Part shown: piece after piece, positions 42,335-51,433 of the stretch | Layout of the letters: every line of letters begins with the position of its first letter | Position numbering within the stretch: position 1 is the first letter of the stretch | DNA from: Glaciihabitans sp. INWT7 | GTDB taxonomy: Bacteria; Actinomycetota; Actinomycetes; Actinomycetales; Microbacteriaceae | Direction: 5' to 3' | Assembly (NCBI RefSeq): GCF_014217685.1 | Contig: NZ_CP043653.1 | Span: 810,419 to 874,418, forward strand | DNA length: 64,000 nucleotides | Translations under genes and position numbers: made by a program | The notes under the pieces: generated by a model | Told to the model about the DNA's origin: nothing | Database searches by the model: none | The model's input: the letters and a program-made list of their open reading frames with translations, nothing else

Positions 42335-43723
42335 ATGCGCCACGTTTTTTTCCAACAGCATCCATTGGTCAAACGACAGCACGGGCGCCTGGGCGCAGTG
42401 GCGTCGATGGTCGTTGCTGCGAGCCTGGCTCTGACGGCCTGTGCACCGGGAGTTCAGGCCGGAACCACCTCAAACCAAGGAGCAATCAGTACGGCGGTGC
42501 CGGCTGATAAGAAAATTACCTTGACCTTGAGTCATTACGAGACAGGTGGCGGTGCGACAGCCATCGACCAACTGGTCAAGGGATATGAGAAGTTGCACCC
42601 GAATGTGACCGTCAAAATCGCGTACACCTCTTTCAACGACTACGGCAAGAGAATCAAACTCACCATGTCTTCCGCCTCAGCGCCAGACATCGCTGAAGTC
42701 GGCCAGGCGTACGTTATGACTGGACCGCTGGTGAAAGCTGGACTTCTTCGCCCCCTCGACGACTATGCCAAAGCATACGGTTGGGCGAGTCGTTTCAAAG
42801 CAGGACTCCTCGACGAAGCCAGATTTCAACCAGATGCCAAAAGCTTCGGCACCGGCAAACTTTACGGCATGGCGCTCGGCGGCAATATGGCGGGAATTTT
42901 CTACAATAAGAACGCCATAACGCGGCTCGGGATCACAGTTCCGTTCGCAAATGTCGCAGACTTTGAAAAAGCGTTGAGCACTGCGAAAGCCGCCGGAGAT
43001 ATCCCGATTGCACTGGGCAATTCCGACCAATGGCCGGCTAACCACATCCTGTCCACTCTTATTTCTCAGTACGAGCCGCAGCAGAAAATGTTGGGTTGGA
43101 TTTATGGCAAAGCCGGCGCCACATTCGATTCTGCTGGCATTCAAAGAGCAACCGAAACTATGGCGTCCTGGTCCGCAAAGCAGTACATCGATCCTGCCGC
43201 TAACGGCATCAGCATGGACGACTCTCTGTCCCGATTCGCTAAAGGAACCGGAGTCTTCTCGATAAGCGGCAATTGGAACGTGACCCAGCTCTCTGATCAA
43301 ATGGGCGACAACGTCGGCTTCACCGCCTTCCCGCCCGCCAAAACAGGTCAGCCGCTACGAGCGACCGGAGCCACCACGTCACCATACGGAATCAGCTCAA
43401 AATCCAAAAATCCTGATGTCGCAGCGAACTTTATTGACTACATGACAGCCCCGGCGGCGGCAAAAATACTCACTGCAGGTGGTTACGCCCCGCTCACTTC
43501 CAAAGGTCAGACCCCGGCCGATGCGAGCCCGCTGCAAAAAGAGTTCAACACCGTGTGGAGCAAGGTCCTGGCCGATGACGGACTCACTCTCTATCTGGAC
43601 TGGGCCACCACCAACATGGGCGACACGCTTTTCCCGGCCATCCAAGAGCTGATGGCGGGAAAGATTACGTCGAAGAATCTCATCACTACCGTGCAAAGCG
43701 AATGGGTTCGAGCACACCAATGA
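42335..43723 (+). CDS. Sugar ABC transporter binding lipoprotein (family 1)
   Basis: 462 residues. AAAGGAG precedes ATG 42335. A long n-region is followed by the lipobox LTAC. SBP_bac_1 features: KITLTLSHYETGGGATAIDQ, and YGMALGGNMAGIFYNKNAI. Binds mono- or oligosaccharides outside the membrane for the two permeases downstream. No ATPase gene lies in the operon, so a shared MsiK-type ATPase encoded elsewhere is likely, as is common in actinobacteria. Confidence 0.87.
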   Translation: MRHVFFQQHPLVKRQHGRLGAVASMVVAASLALTACAPGVQAGTTSNQGAISTAVPADKKITLTLSHYETGGGATAIDQLVKGYEKLHPNVTVKIAYTSFNDYGKRIKLTMSSASAPDIAEVGQAYVMTGPLVKAGLLRPLDDYAKAYGWASRFKAGLLDEARFQPDAKSFGTGKLYGMALGGNMAGIFYNKNAITRLGITVPFANVADFEKALSTAKAAGDIPIALGNSDQWPANHILSTLISQYEPQQKMLGWIYGKAGATFDSAGIQRATETMASWSAKQYIDPAANGISMDDSLSRFAKGTGVFSISGNWNVTQLSDQMGDNVGFTAFPPAKTGQPLRATGATTSPYGISSKSKNPDVAANFIDYMTAPAAAKILTAGGYAPLTSKGQTPADASPLQKEFNTVWSKVLADDGLTLYLDWATTNMGDTLFPAIQELMAGKITSKNLITTVQSEWVRAHQ

Positions 43724-43778
43724 CCACGGCGGTTTTTTCCACCCAGGCTGAATCCCCACCAGCGTAAGGACACGCACA

Positions 43779-44735
43779 GTGCCAAGCACCCTTGCAGCCC
43801 GACGGCCCAGTAACCCTGCGGTTGCTGGTCTGTGGGCGAAGCAGAAGGCAAGCGCGAAGAAACGAAGTCAGCTGGGAGGCCCACCGAGCATTCCCTATCT
43901 CTTCGTAGGTCCTGCGATTTTGTTTACCGCGGTGTTTGTCATCGGTCCTTTGCTGCAAACCCTCTGGTTGTCGTTTTTCGAATGGGATGGGGTGTCGCTC
44001 GGAAAGTGGGTAGGGATCGCCAACTACGTCGCGGCCCTCCGCAATCCGCAACTCCTTCAAGCGTTCACCCACTCCCTGATCTTCGTGATCACGTTTTGCG
44101 CCCTCCCCGTATTTTTGGGGATGGTTCTGGCGGCGATGCTCAGCAGGCAAAAACTGAGAGGGCTTGCGGCATTCAGAACAATACTTTTCCTTCCGCAAGT
44201 AATTTCGATGGTGGTGGTCGGAGTCGCGTGGCGTTGGATGTACGCCGACAACGGCACCGTCAACCAGCTTCTACAGCTGGTCGGCATCCGCACCACAACC
44301 GCGTGGCTCGGAGACTTCACCTGGGCGCTGCCGTTCATCGCCATCATCGGAACCTGGGTGATGTCCGGACTGTGTATGGTGTTGTTCCTCGCAGGCATCG
44401 GAAAAATTGATGGTGAACTTTACGATGCCGCGAAAGTAGACGGCGCCGGACCCATCCGCGAGTTCCTCAGCGTCACATTCCCCGGGCTCCGACAAGAACT
44501 CTCTGTTGCCGTGACGATCACCATCATCGCCGCACTGCGCAGCTTTGACCTCGTCTACGTCACCACCGGGGGAGGGCCGGGGACCTCGACCATCGTGCCC
44601 GGCACAGAGATCTACCGCTTGGCATTTCGCGCCGGGGAGGTGGGGGCTGCGTCCACCATCGCAGTCCTGCTGACCTTGATCATCTTTGCCGTGGTGTTCG
44701 CCATAACTCGACTACTGCGCGAGGAACAATCATGA
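43779..44735 (+). CDS. Sugar ABC transporter permease (MalF/UgpA-type)
   Basis: 318 residues from GTG 43779 after AAGGA. Six membrane segments and the EAA loop ELYDAAKVDGAGPIREFLSV. The cytoplasmic N-terminus is Lys/Arg-rich. Stop overlaps the next start (ATGA). Confidence 0.88.
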   Translation: MPSTLAARRPSNPAVAGLWAKQKASAKKRSQLGGPPSIPYLFVGPAILFTAVFVIGPLLQTLWLSFFEWDGVSLGKWVGIANYVAALRNPQLLQAFTHSLIFVITFCALPVFLGMVLAAMLSRQKLRGLAAFRTILFLPQVISMVVVGVAWRWMYADNGTVNQLLQLVGIRTTTAWLGDFTWALPFIAIIGTWVMSGLCMVLFLAGIGKIDGELYDAAKVDGAGPIREFLSVTFPGLRQELSVAVTITIIAALRSFDLVYVTTGGGPGTSTIVPGTEIYRLAFRAGEVGAASTIAVLLTLIIFAVVFAITRLLREEQS

Positions 44736-45550
44736 AAGCTTTGAGAAATATCGGATCCTACGGATTCCTCCTAGTGATGAGCGCGATCGTCATCATTCCC
44801 CTGCTCAGCATCCTGTCAGTCGCACTTCAACCCTCAGGAAGTTTCATCGCTGGCCTGACCTGGCCGACCAACCCCCAATGGTCAAACTTTTCGAACGCCT
44901 GGACAACCGGATCCTTCGCTACCCTCATGGGGTCATCCGCCATCGTCGCCCTGGGTGTGGTGCCGATTGCAGTAGGTATCTCTGTACTGGCCGGATACGC
45001 GTTCGGCATCATGAAATTTCGCGGCTCCAACATCATCTTCTACGCACTCCTCATCGGACTGGTGATGCCCTATGAAGCAACCATCGCACCTCTCTATTAC
45101 AACCTTCGAGGAGTAGGACTCACCGACAACTACCTGGGCGTCATCCTCCCGGAAATTGCGCTGTTCATCTCCTTCGGAACCTTCTGGATGCGGGCCTTCT
45201 TCCTGTCCACCCCTCGCGCTCTCGTAGAAGCAGCGAAGCTAGACGGGGCAACGCCCTTAGGAATTTTGAGCCGCGTACTGCTTCCATTGGCAACACCTGC
45301 GATAACCACTCTTGCAGCGTTGTTCTTCATTTGGAGTTGGAATGAATTTCTGCTCGCGCTCGTCATTCTTCAGAGCCCGGAGCTTCAAACCGCGCCCGCA
45401 GGTCTCGGTCTATTTGTGGGGCAAAGGTCGACCGATATTCAAGGGCTGGCTGCCGGGGCTTTGATCATCACCATCCCCGTCATCGTCGTGTACATCGTCC
45501 TGCAACGGAAAATCATTTCCGGCATGCTCCAGGGAGCCGTGAAGGGGTAA
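44732..45550 (+). CDS. Sugar ABC transporter permease (MalG/UgpE-type)
   Basis: 272 residues, six membrane segments, EAA loop ALVEAAKLDGATPLGILSRV. Translationally coupled to the preceding permease. The importer lacks its own ATPase. Confidence 0.88.
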   Translation: MKALRNIGSYGFLLVMSAIVIIPLLSILSVALQPSGSFIAGLTWPTNPQWSNFSNAWTTGSFATLMGSSAIVALGVVPIAVGISVLAGYAFGIMKFRGSNIIFYALLIGLVMPYEATIAPLYYNLRGVGLTDNYLGVILPEIALFISFGTFWMRAFFLSTPRALVEAAKLDGATPLGILSRVLLPLATPAITTLAALFFIWSWNEFLLALVILQSPELQTAPAGLGLFVGQRSTDIQGLAAGALIITIPVIVVYIVLQRKIISGMLQGAVKG

Positions 45551-45609
45551 CGCGTCGCTGGACCGGAGGTCTAACATCGCGAGGCGCAAATCAAAGGAAA
45601 CGACGTTTA

Positions 45610-46020
45610 ATGTTGTCAGAGTGCGTACCTAAAGGCGTGTACACCGCGCAACAACTCGATCTTGTGCGGCGTCAAATCTCTTTCTGGGAAACAAACAGTG
45701 ACACGGCGAGAGGGTCGGCTGACTGGCGGGCTGAGGGAGTCCTCACAGCGCCCAGAGGAGTTCGAGAGGAGTCCGGTGCGCTTGCGGCGGTCGTTGAGAC
45801 GTGGCATCGATCTTTCCGGGACCTTCACATAGAAATACTCTCCCTCTTCGGCTCCGCCGACGGCGAATGGTTGGCAATTGAATGGACATGGCAAGTCACT
45901 AGAAAATCTGACGGGGCCACAGGGACTACTACCGATGCGATCATTGTGGAGCTACACGAAGGCAGAATCGCGAGTTGGCGCGAATATTTCGACACCTTCG
46001 GCTCGGTTGAATTCACCTGA
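45610..46020 (+). CDS. SnoaL-like (NTF2-fold) protein
   Basis: 136 residues. The pattern of N-terminal helices, W.........GV.GA, then EWTWQVTRKSDGATGTTTDA and IASWREYFDTFGSVEF is the NTF2-like fold of SnoaL-type proteins. These are small isomerases, hydrolases or binding proteins. It lies 59 bases after the permease on the same strand, so it may join the sugar pathway, for instance at a lactone or keto-sugar step. No specific function can be assigned. Confidence 0.7.
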   Translation: MLSECVPKGVYTAQQLDLVRRQISFWETNSDTARGSADWRAEGVLTAPRGVREESGALAAVVETWHRSFRDLHIEILSLFGSADGEWLAIEWTWQVTRKSDGATGTTTDAIIVELHEGRIASWREYFDTFGSVEFT

Positions 46021-46390
46021 CGTGCTAGAAACTGTTCCGATTGGTTAACTGAGCGACCCTGTCGATGCCAGTTTTGCGCTTTATCCCATGAGGGGACTGC
46101 GGTACAAAGGTGGTGGGACTTGCCGCTGGGGGAGCGGTGTCTGCGACGGCGAACTGGGGCGGGGAGCGGGGTCTGCGATGGCGAAATGGGCCGGGGAGCA
46201 ACGGAGCGAGAATGAGCTCCAATATCTCCGGATCGACCCGCAACACTAATCTGGTACTACCGGACAGTCCAGCATTCCTAATCCACACAGTTTCGGGAAG
46301 CCCCGGGGTGGCCGAGGATGAGAGCGGTCACCGTTGCAGTTGCGGTGCAACTCGTCGCTAGAAAGCCGGAACCGATAACAGGAGGTCATT
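46021..46390. other. Regulatory spacer before the GntR gene
   Basis: 370 bases without a supported gene. It holds a pair of short direct repeats, GGCGAACTGGG / GGCGAAATGGG with flanking GGGGAGC (about 46133-46200), and the operator at 46250-46264. Confidence 0.5.
46247..46264. promoter_or_regulatory. GntR-type operator with -10-like TAATCT
   Basis: TCTGGTACTACCGGA (46250-46264) overlaps TAATCT (46247-46252). The context CTAATCTGG...ACAGTCC is shared almost base for base with the importer promoter at 42274-42297. Suggests autoregulation of the GntR gene. Confidence 0.75.
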
Positions 46391-47164
46391 GTGTTCATTA
46401 GCGAACTCGCAGTCCCGGCACGCAAAAACGATATCTCCAACGACCTGGAACACCGAATAATGCAAGCGGCGTGGAGTCCGGGCGACCAACTCCCTTCCGA
46501 GCGTCAGTTTTGCATCGCCTACGGTGTGAGCCGACCGGTGATTCGGGAAGTGCTCACCGGTCTGGTTGAACGCGGGTTCATCGATATCCACCCGGGTCGT
46601 GGATCATTCGTCCGAGCAGTCGCGGTCGACGACCTCTCGAGCGTGCTTACCCGAGCCGCGACCCGCGCAGGCATCACTGCCCGCGACCTGGTGATTGCCC
46701 GAGTTGCTTTGGAGTGCGCAGCTGTCGAATTGGCGGCCCGCCGCACGGAGCGGCCAACCTCCCTCGTCCGGGAGAAACTTGCCACCCATACGCGCGCCGT
46801 CAATGTGTCGGAGATGGCTCAGACCGATCTAGAATTCCACGAGAGTATCGTAGCGGCATCAGGCAATCCCGTCCTCATGCTGATGTTTGGTGCTATCCGA
46901 TCGCAGGTGCATGCACTCATGTTGCGCTCACACAGCGATCCGACAGTGCACAGCTTGGGAGATCCGATCCACCAACACATCGTGGATGCCCTCGCTGACG
47001 GACGCGCCGACGAGGCGCGGAGCCTAATGAAGGAACATCTCGAACTCGCGCTCGAACTGTTCGGGCCGGACCTCGACCAACCCATCAGTGATGTCGTGGA
47101 AGCCAGGGGACTGAAATCCGCCGCCCCACTTTCGACGGCTGCGACCAAAAATGTCTCGGCATAA
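46391..47164 (+). CDS. GntR-family (FadR subfamily) transcriptional regulator
   Basis: 257 residues from GTG 46391 after AGGAGGT. N-terminal winged helix: GDQLPSERQFCIAYGVSRPV, IREVLTGLVERGFI. The C-terminal FCD domain is all-helical, with the metal/ligand His pattern in DLEFHESIVAASGN and DPIHQHIVDALADG. FadR-type regulators recognise TNGTNNNACNA-like palindromes, which fits TGG(T/C)NNTACC sites at 42233, 42278, 46250 and 48223. The ligand is probably a sugar acid or a 2-keto-3-deoxy intermediate. Confidence 0.87.
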   Translation: MFISELAVPARKNDISNDLEHRIMQAAWSPGDQLPSERQFCIAYGVSRPVIREVLTGLVERGFIDIHPGRGSFVRAVAVDDLSSVLTRAATRAGITARDLVIARVALECAAVELAARRTERPTSLVREKLATHTRAVNVSEMAQTDLEFHESIVAASGNPVLMLMFGAIRSQVHALMLRSHSDPTVHSLGDPIHQHIVDALADGRADEARSLMKEHLELALELFGPDLDQPISDVVEARGLKSAAPLSTAATKNVSA

Positions 47165-47340
47165 AACCATCGACCATTCGGTTGCCCTCCGGCGCCGCTC
47201 AGAATCTCGCCGAAGCTCATCCACGACGGAACGATCCCGACCAGCTCCCCAATGTCAGTTTCCGTGTTCGGGCCGGACGGATATCCCATCGCGATGCAGG
47301 AGCACCAAAGCGAAGCTAGCTGGTCTGGTCCGTAGATTCG

Positions 47341-47368
47341 CCGGTGGGGATCGGGTGATCCCCACCGG
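47341..47368. terminator. Bidirectional hairpin between convergent genes
   Basis: CCGGTGGGGATC and GATCCCCACCGG form a perfect 12-bp stem with loop GGGT. It sits between the ends of the GntR gene (47164) and the SDR gene (47404). No long T-run follows. Confidence 0.78.
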
Positions 47369-47403
47369 TGACGCCGCTGGCGCCTGGTCGGCATCGACGG
47401 CGT

Positions 47404-48159
47404 TCAGGCCAGCGTGCCGAGAGTTGATCCGGCATCGACAGTAAGGATGCTGCCGGTCATCGTCGCCGCCGCAGGGGACGCAAGGAACCCGACGGCGTCT
47501 GCGATCTGGTCGGCAGTCTGGGGCGCGCCGAGAGGAATAGAGCGTGACGCTCTGGCCGCATACTGCGGCTCGGTCTCGAATTGTGTCTTCGCGAGTCCGG
47601 CCATGACGATGCCGGGAGCAACCGAGTTAGAGCGGATGCCGTGCGGTGCCAGTTCCAGTGCCGCTTGTCGCATCAATTGGTCGATCCCGGCTTTGCTGGA
47701 ACTGTACGCAGCGATTTCGGGCCACGGCCGCGACGCCACCCAGGAGCTGATGAAGATGAGGTGGCCACGACTCGCATCCTTCCGCATCCGGCGCGCTGCG
47801 ATCTGAGCGGCCAGGAACGAGCCGGTCAGGTTGACGTCGAGCTGAAGTTGCCAGGCCGCATCGTCGATGTCGAGAAAAGGCTGCGCGCTCACCGTTCCAG
47901 CACACATCACAGCAAGATCAAGCCGGGGGAGCGTCGCTATCAGGGCAGTGAGAGCCTGGCGCGAGGTGGTGCTGGCCCGGCAGAAAGTGACCGGCGCATT
48001 GACGCTGAGAGCGCGAGCCCTGGCCGCACCCGCAGGTTCATCGATGGTGTCGACGATCGTTGTTGTGAAGCCATCAGCCGACAACCGCGCGACGATGGCC
48101 CCACCGATATCCCCTGCCCCGCCGGTGACGAGGGCGAACTTCGGTGCAAGATTAGCCAT
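47404..48159 (-). CDS. Short-chain dehydrogenase/reductase
   Basis: 251 residues from ATG 48159, chosen because AAAAGGAG lies just upstream; the frame is open to 48216. Rossmann motif VTGGAGDIGG (11-20), CAG at 86-88, catalytic Ser138/139, Tyr152 and Lys156 (YSSSK). An NAD(P)-dependent oxidoreductase, probably a sugar dehydrogenase that forms the lactone for the downstream lactonase. Divergent from the dehydratase operon, with an operator between. Confidence 0.87.
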   Translation of the reverse strand: MANLAPKFALVTGGAGDIGGAIVARLSADGFTTTIVDTIDEPAGAARARALSVNAPVTFCRASTTSRQALTALIATLPRLDLAVMCAGTVSAQPFLDIDDAAWQLQLDVNLTGSFLAAQIAARRMRKDASRGHLIFISSWVASRPWPEIAAYSSSKAGIDQLMRQAALELAPHGIRSNSVAPGIVMAGLAKTQFETEPQYAARASRSIPLGAPQTADQIADAVGFLASPAAATMTGSILTVDAGSTLGTLA

Positions 48160-48222
48160 GAGTGTCTCCTTTTCGCCGAGTCCCTGAGAGTTGACGGGTG
48201 AGTAAGTCTCTGGCACGATAAT

Positions 48223-48237
48223 ACTGGTAATACCAAT
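48223..48237. promoter_or_regulatory. GntR-type operator between SDR and dehydratase genes
   Basis: ACTGGTAATACCAAT contains a perfect TGGT-AA-TACCA palindrome. It lies in the divergent spacer and could control both directions. Confidence 0.75.
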
Positions 48238-48293
48238 CAGACCGGATCTCCCGATCTAGATCGGTATTCATTGGTGAATGGTATGGGGAGACA

Positions 48294-49550
48294 ATGACGA
48301 CCGTTGTAAGCCAGCACCAGACCTACGTTGCCGAGCGAGCCTCGGTGCGGCTCGTTGCGGTGGAAACGGTTCGGATCGCACAGCAGTCGAACGTGCTGTT
48401 TGTGCTGGTGCACGCGGCCGATGGCAGCGTCGGTCTCGGCGAGACATTTTACGGGGCTTCAAGCGTGGAGAGCTATATCCATGAAACGGCTTCGCTGGCA
48501 CTGCCCGGTGTCGGTGACCCATCGCCCGCTGCTGTCGCGCGCCGCCTGGCTAGCTATGTTGGATATTCGGGTTCCGGTGCCGAAGTCCGCGGAAATTCTG
48601 CGATCGATATTGCGCTCTGGGACCTGGCGGCCCGCCGTGCCGGGCTTCCCCTCCGCTCGATGCTTGGCGGACCGGTCGTCGACTCGATCGCGGTCTACAA
48701 CACCTGCGCGGGTAACGATTACGTTCGGGCAGAATCTCGTCAGTCTTCCACCAATTGGGGGGTGAAGCCGGGTTCCGAGAATGAGCGATATGAAGATCTG
48801 GCCCGCTTCCTAACCGATCCTGGCGGACTGGCGCGGGACTTGCGGGACGAGGGCTACCAGGGCATGAAGGTCTGGCCATTCGATCTTGCCGCCGAGGATT
48901 CGAACGGCGACCACCGGGCCGACCTGCGTTTCGGGCTCAGCGTCCTCGATCGTATCCGCGATGCTGTTGGCTCTGACATGGACCTCTACGTCGAACTGCA
49001 CTCGCTCTGGCAGCCCAGCGGCGCCGAACGCGTACTGAACGCGATTCGTCCCTACGACGTGACCTGGGCCGAAGACCCGGTGCGGCCCGATCAGTTCGGG
49101 GTGCTCGCACGGCTCCGCTCCGCCACCGGTGTGCCGATCGCGGTCGGTGAAAATCTCGGAGCAGGCTACAACTCTTACAAGCCCCTCCTGGATGCGAGCG
49201 CGGCCGATGTCGCGATCGTCGACATCGGGTGGAGCGGAGGAATTACCCAGGCGATGAAAACTGCTGCCCTCGCCGAGCAATACGGTGTTCCCATCGCACC
49301 CCACGACTGCACCGGTCCGGTGGCCTTGGCAGTCGCCACCCACGTCGTCACTGCGATCCCCAACGGATTCGTGCAAGAGGTGGCTCGCGCCTTTTATCAC
49401 GGGTGGTACGGGGAAGTCAGCGACGGGATACCTGAGATCACCAAAGGCTTCATCACCCCGTCACCCGCCGCGGGCCATGGTGTCACCCTGCGGCCGGAGA
49501 TTCTCGCGCACCCCGGCACCCGGCGGCGCCTCACCCGACTTGACCGCTGA
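48294..49550 (+). CDS. Enolase-superfamily sugar-acid dehydratase
   Basis: 418 residues, GGGAG before ATG 48294. Mandelate-racemase subgroup: Lys192 in MKVWPFD, metal ligands Glu234 (VELHS), Glu260 (WAEDP) and Glu286 (VGENLG), and the Asp310/His337 dyad (APHDCTGP). KxW and the ELH motif are found in acid-sugar dehydratases such as those for galactonate or gluconate. It would turn the aldonate into a 2-keto-3-deoxy acid. Precise sugar specificity is open. Confidence 0.85.
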   Translation: MTTVVSQHQTYVAERASVRLVAVETVRIAQQSNVLFVLVHAADGSVGLGETFYGASSVESYIHETASLALPGVGDPSPAAVARRLASYVGYSGSGAEVRGNSAIDIALWDLAARRAGLPLRSMLGGPVVDSIAVYNTCAGNDYVRAESRQSSTNWGVKPGSENERYEDLARFLTDPGGLARDLRDEGYQGMKVWPFDLAAEDSNGDHRADLRFGLSVLDRIRDAVGSDMDLYVELHSLWQPSGAERVLNAIRPYDVTWAEDPVRPDQFGVLARLRSATGVPIAVGENLGAGYNSYKPLLDASAADVAIVDIGWSGGITQAMKTAALAEQYGVPIAPHDCTGPVALAVATHVVTAIPNGFVQEVARAFYHGWYGEVSDGIPEITKGFITPSPAAGHGVTLRPEILAHPGTRRRLTRLDR

Positions 49551-49713
49551 TGCTCGCGGGGAAGGGTACTCCGATCTTGCTTTCTTCGACGGAGCAGAAG
49601 CACTGCAGACAACATGACCTCGTTCCACGGTCGAACGTCTATCTGATCATTAGTCAGACGACCACGCCAGACATTCGAGCAACGGCTTCGCCATCATGCT
49701 TTGTTGGTGCCCC

Positions 49714-50577
49714 ATGATTGAGCCCCTTCTCGTCGGCGAACCCTTGCTCGCCGAGATTGCCTCCACCGCCGTTCTTCCGGGGTCGCTCGCGGCGTGGCGG
49801 CTCGGCCAGGCTGGCTTCATCTTGAAATTTCCGACAGCGGTCATCGCCATCGACCCCTATTTAGGAAATCACTGCGAGGCGATTCTCGGCTTTCCTTTCG
49901 ATCATCGCCGTCTCACGAGGAGTCCGCTCGATCCGGCCGAGCTCGACATTCTCGATCTGTTGATTTGTACACATAATCATCCGGATCATCTGGAAGCCCC
50001 CACCGTGCGCGCGCTCGGACGCGGAAATGCGAACGCTAGTGTGGTGGCGCCGCCTGCCTGCCGACAGGAACTCGAAGGACTCGGCTGGTCGCCGTCGCGC
50101 ATCCAGTCGTCAGTTCCGGGCAAACCCATTGTGATCGGTGCTCTGACGGTGACCGGATTCGCTGTGCCGCACGAAGACTTCGAGGACGAAAACGGGAATC
50201 CTTATCAGGGTTTTTTGATCAGCGACGGCGAAGTGACTGTGGCGCATCTTGGAGACTTGCTAGACGACATCCGGGTGCGTGAGATCCTATCCGCCGAGCC
50301 GATTGATCTGCTGGCCGTGCCGATCAACGGGCGCGACAAGACGCGATCGGGTATGGGATTTGCGGGTAACCTCACCGCGGAGGAGGCCACTGAACTCGCT
50401 TGGCACGTCGGTGCAGTAACCACGATCCCGATGCACTACGACATGTTCGCGCAGAATGTGGATTTAGACGCCTTGGCGCGCTTTCGGGTCGCTGCCGTAT
50501 CGGTCAATCTGACCTTTCAAGTCGCAGAAGTTGGGGAGAAGATTCTCATAACCAGAGCAGCCGGCCGAGCTGAGTGA
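49714..50577 (+). CDS. Metallo-beta-lactamase-fold hydrolase, UlaG-like (probable sugar lactonase)
   Basis: 287 residues from ATG 49714; an in-frame start at 49696 adds six residues (MLCWCP) and cannot be excluded, as neither has a good ribosome-binding site. Metal motif THNHPDH (His87, His89, Asp91, His92), then VPHEDFEDENGNPYQGFLI, and AHLGDLLDDI for further ligands. UlaG-type proteins open L-ascorbate 6-phosphate lactone. Placed between SDR, dehydratase and kinase, this one would open the sugar lactone. Stop overlaps the next start (GTGA). Confidence 0.8.
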   Translation: MIEPLLVGEPLLAEIASTAVLPGSLAAWRLGQAGFILKFPTAVIAIDPYLGNHCEAILGFPFDHRRLTRSPLDPAELDILDLLICTHNHPDHLEAPTVRALGRGNANASVVAPPACRQELEGLGWSPSRIQSSVPGKPIVIGALTVTGFAVPHEDFEDENGNPYQGFLISDGEVTVAHLGDLLDDIRVREILSAEPIDLLAVPINGRDKTRSGMGFAGNLTAEEATELAWHVGAVTTIPMHYDMFAQNVDLDALARFRVAAVSVNLTFQVAEVGEKILITRAAGRAE

Positions 50578-50810
50578 CCTTTTCCAGACAGAACTGTGTG
50601 ACCGGTGTTGTCGCGTTGAGCCCAGAACACTGGACAGCATTATTAAGCGAGATTGACACGCTGATGGATTGCACTAGTGTTCCTCTCGAGTTCGATTCGG
50701 AGAGTGCGCCGCCCGCCCTCACCGATTACAAAGCTCGTCGACGTCGCATCGAAAGGCATCAGGCCGTCGCAGCGCGCTGGTCACAAGAAAGTCGAAGGGG
50801 AACATCGTGA
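50574..50810 (+). CDS. Small conserved-context protein of unknown function
   Basis: 78 residues from GTG 50574, overlapping the lactonase stop by 4 bases; its own stop overlaps the aldolase GTG. The N-terminal half is mixed, with LSPEHWTALLSEIDTLMDC, and the C-terminal half is very basic (YKARRRRIERHQAVAARWSQ). No signal peptide or membrane segment. The tight coupling on both sides shows it is a real gene of the pathway. I do not recognise it. Confidence 0.7.
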   Translation: MTFSRQNCVTGVVALSPEHWTALLSEIDTLMDCTSVPLEFDSESAPPALTDYKARRRRIERHQAVAARWSQESRRGTS

Positions 50811-51433
50811 CTGAGGCTTCTCTTCGTCCTGACGAGGCGACCGCACGCATCCTGAGGCAGAAAGTAGTACCTGTAGTTCGGATGACAAGCGTCGATGCAG
50901 CTCAAGAAAACTGCTCGCAGCTCATCGCTGCTGGTCTATCGGTAATCGAGCTGACAACTACGACCCCCGGATGGCGAGAGCTGCTCGGCACTCTGGTGTC
51001 GGAGAACCCGACTGCTGTGATCGGTCTGGGTACCGTTACGAACGCCGAGAATGCGGACGCCGCGTGCGAGCTTGGCGCGTCATTTCTAGTGAGTCCGTAC
51101 CCGGCCCCGGAAGCGCGACGAGTGGCGCGGGATGCCGGCAGGCTTTTCGTCGGCGGCGGTATCACACCGGCCGAAGTTGCAGCGTCAGCCGCCTACGGAC
51201 TGTGCAAGCTGTTCCCAGCGCATTTGGGTGGAATCGCTTACCTCAAATCGCTGACCGCAATTATGCCCACCGCGATGATCATGCCGACTGGAGGCGTCCG
51301 AATCTCTGAAGTTGGCCGCTGGCTTGCCAGTGGGGCCGCCGCCGTGGGTTTGGGTAGCGATCTCTCATCCGCGCCGGACCTCGATGCTGCCATCGGCGAA
51401 CTGGCTGTGCAGCTGAAGCTGTGCCCCTCATGA
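50807..51433 (+). CDS. eda: KDPG/KHG-family aldolase
   Basis: 208 residues from GTG 50807. Class I aldolase with Glu48 (IELTTTT) and Schiff-base Lys134 (CKLFPA), and VVPVVR at the start. It splits a 2-keto-3-deoxy-6-phospho sugar acid into pyruvate and glyceraldehyde 3-phosphate. The kinase directly downstream would supply the substrate. Confidence 0.88.
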   Translation: MTEASLRPDEATARILRQKVVPVVRMTSVDAAQENCSQLIAAGLSVIELTTTTPGWRELLGTLVSENPTAVIGLGTVTNAENADAACELGASFLVSPYPAPEARRVARDAGRLFVGGGITPAEVAASAAYGLCKLFPAHLGGIAYLKSLTAIMPTAMIMPTGGVRISEVGRWLASGAAAVGLGSDLSSAPDLDAAIGELAVQLKLCPS

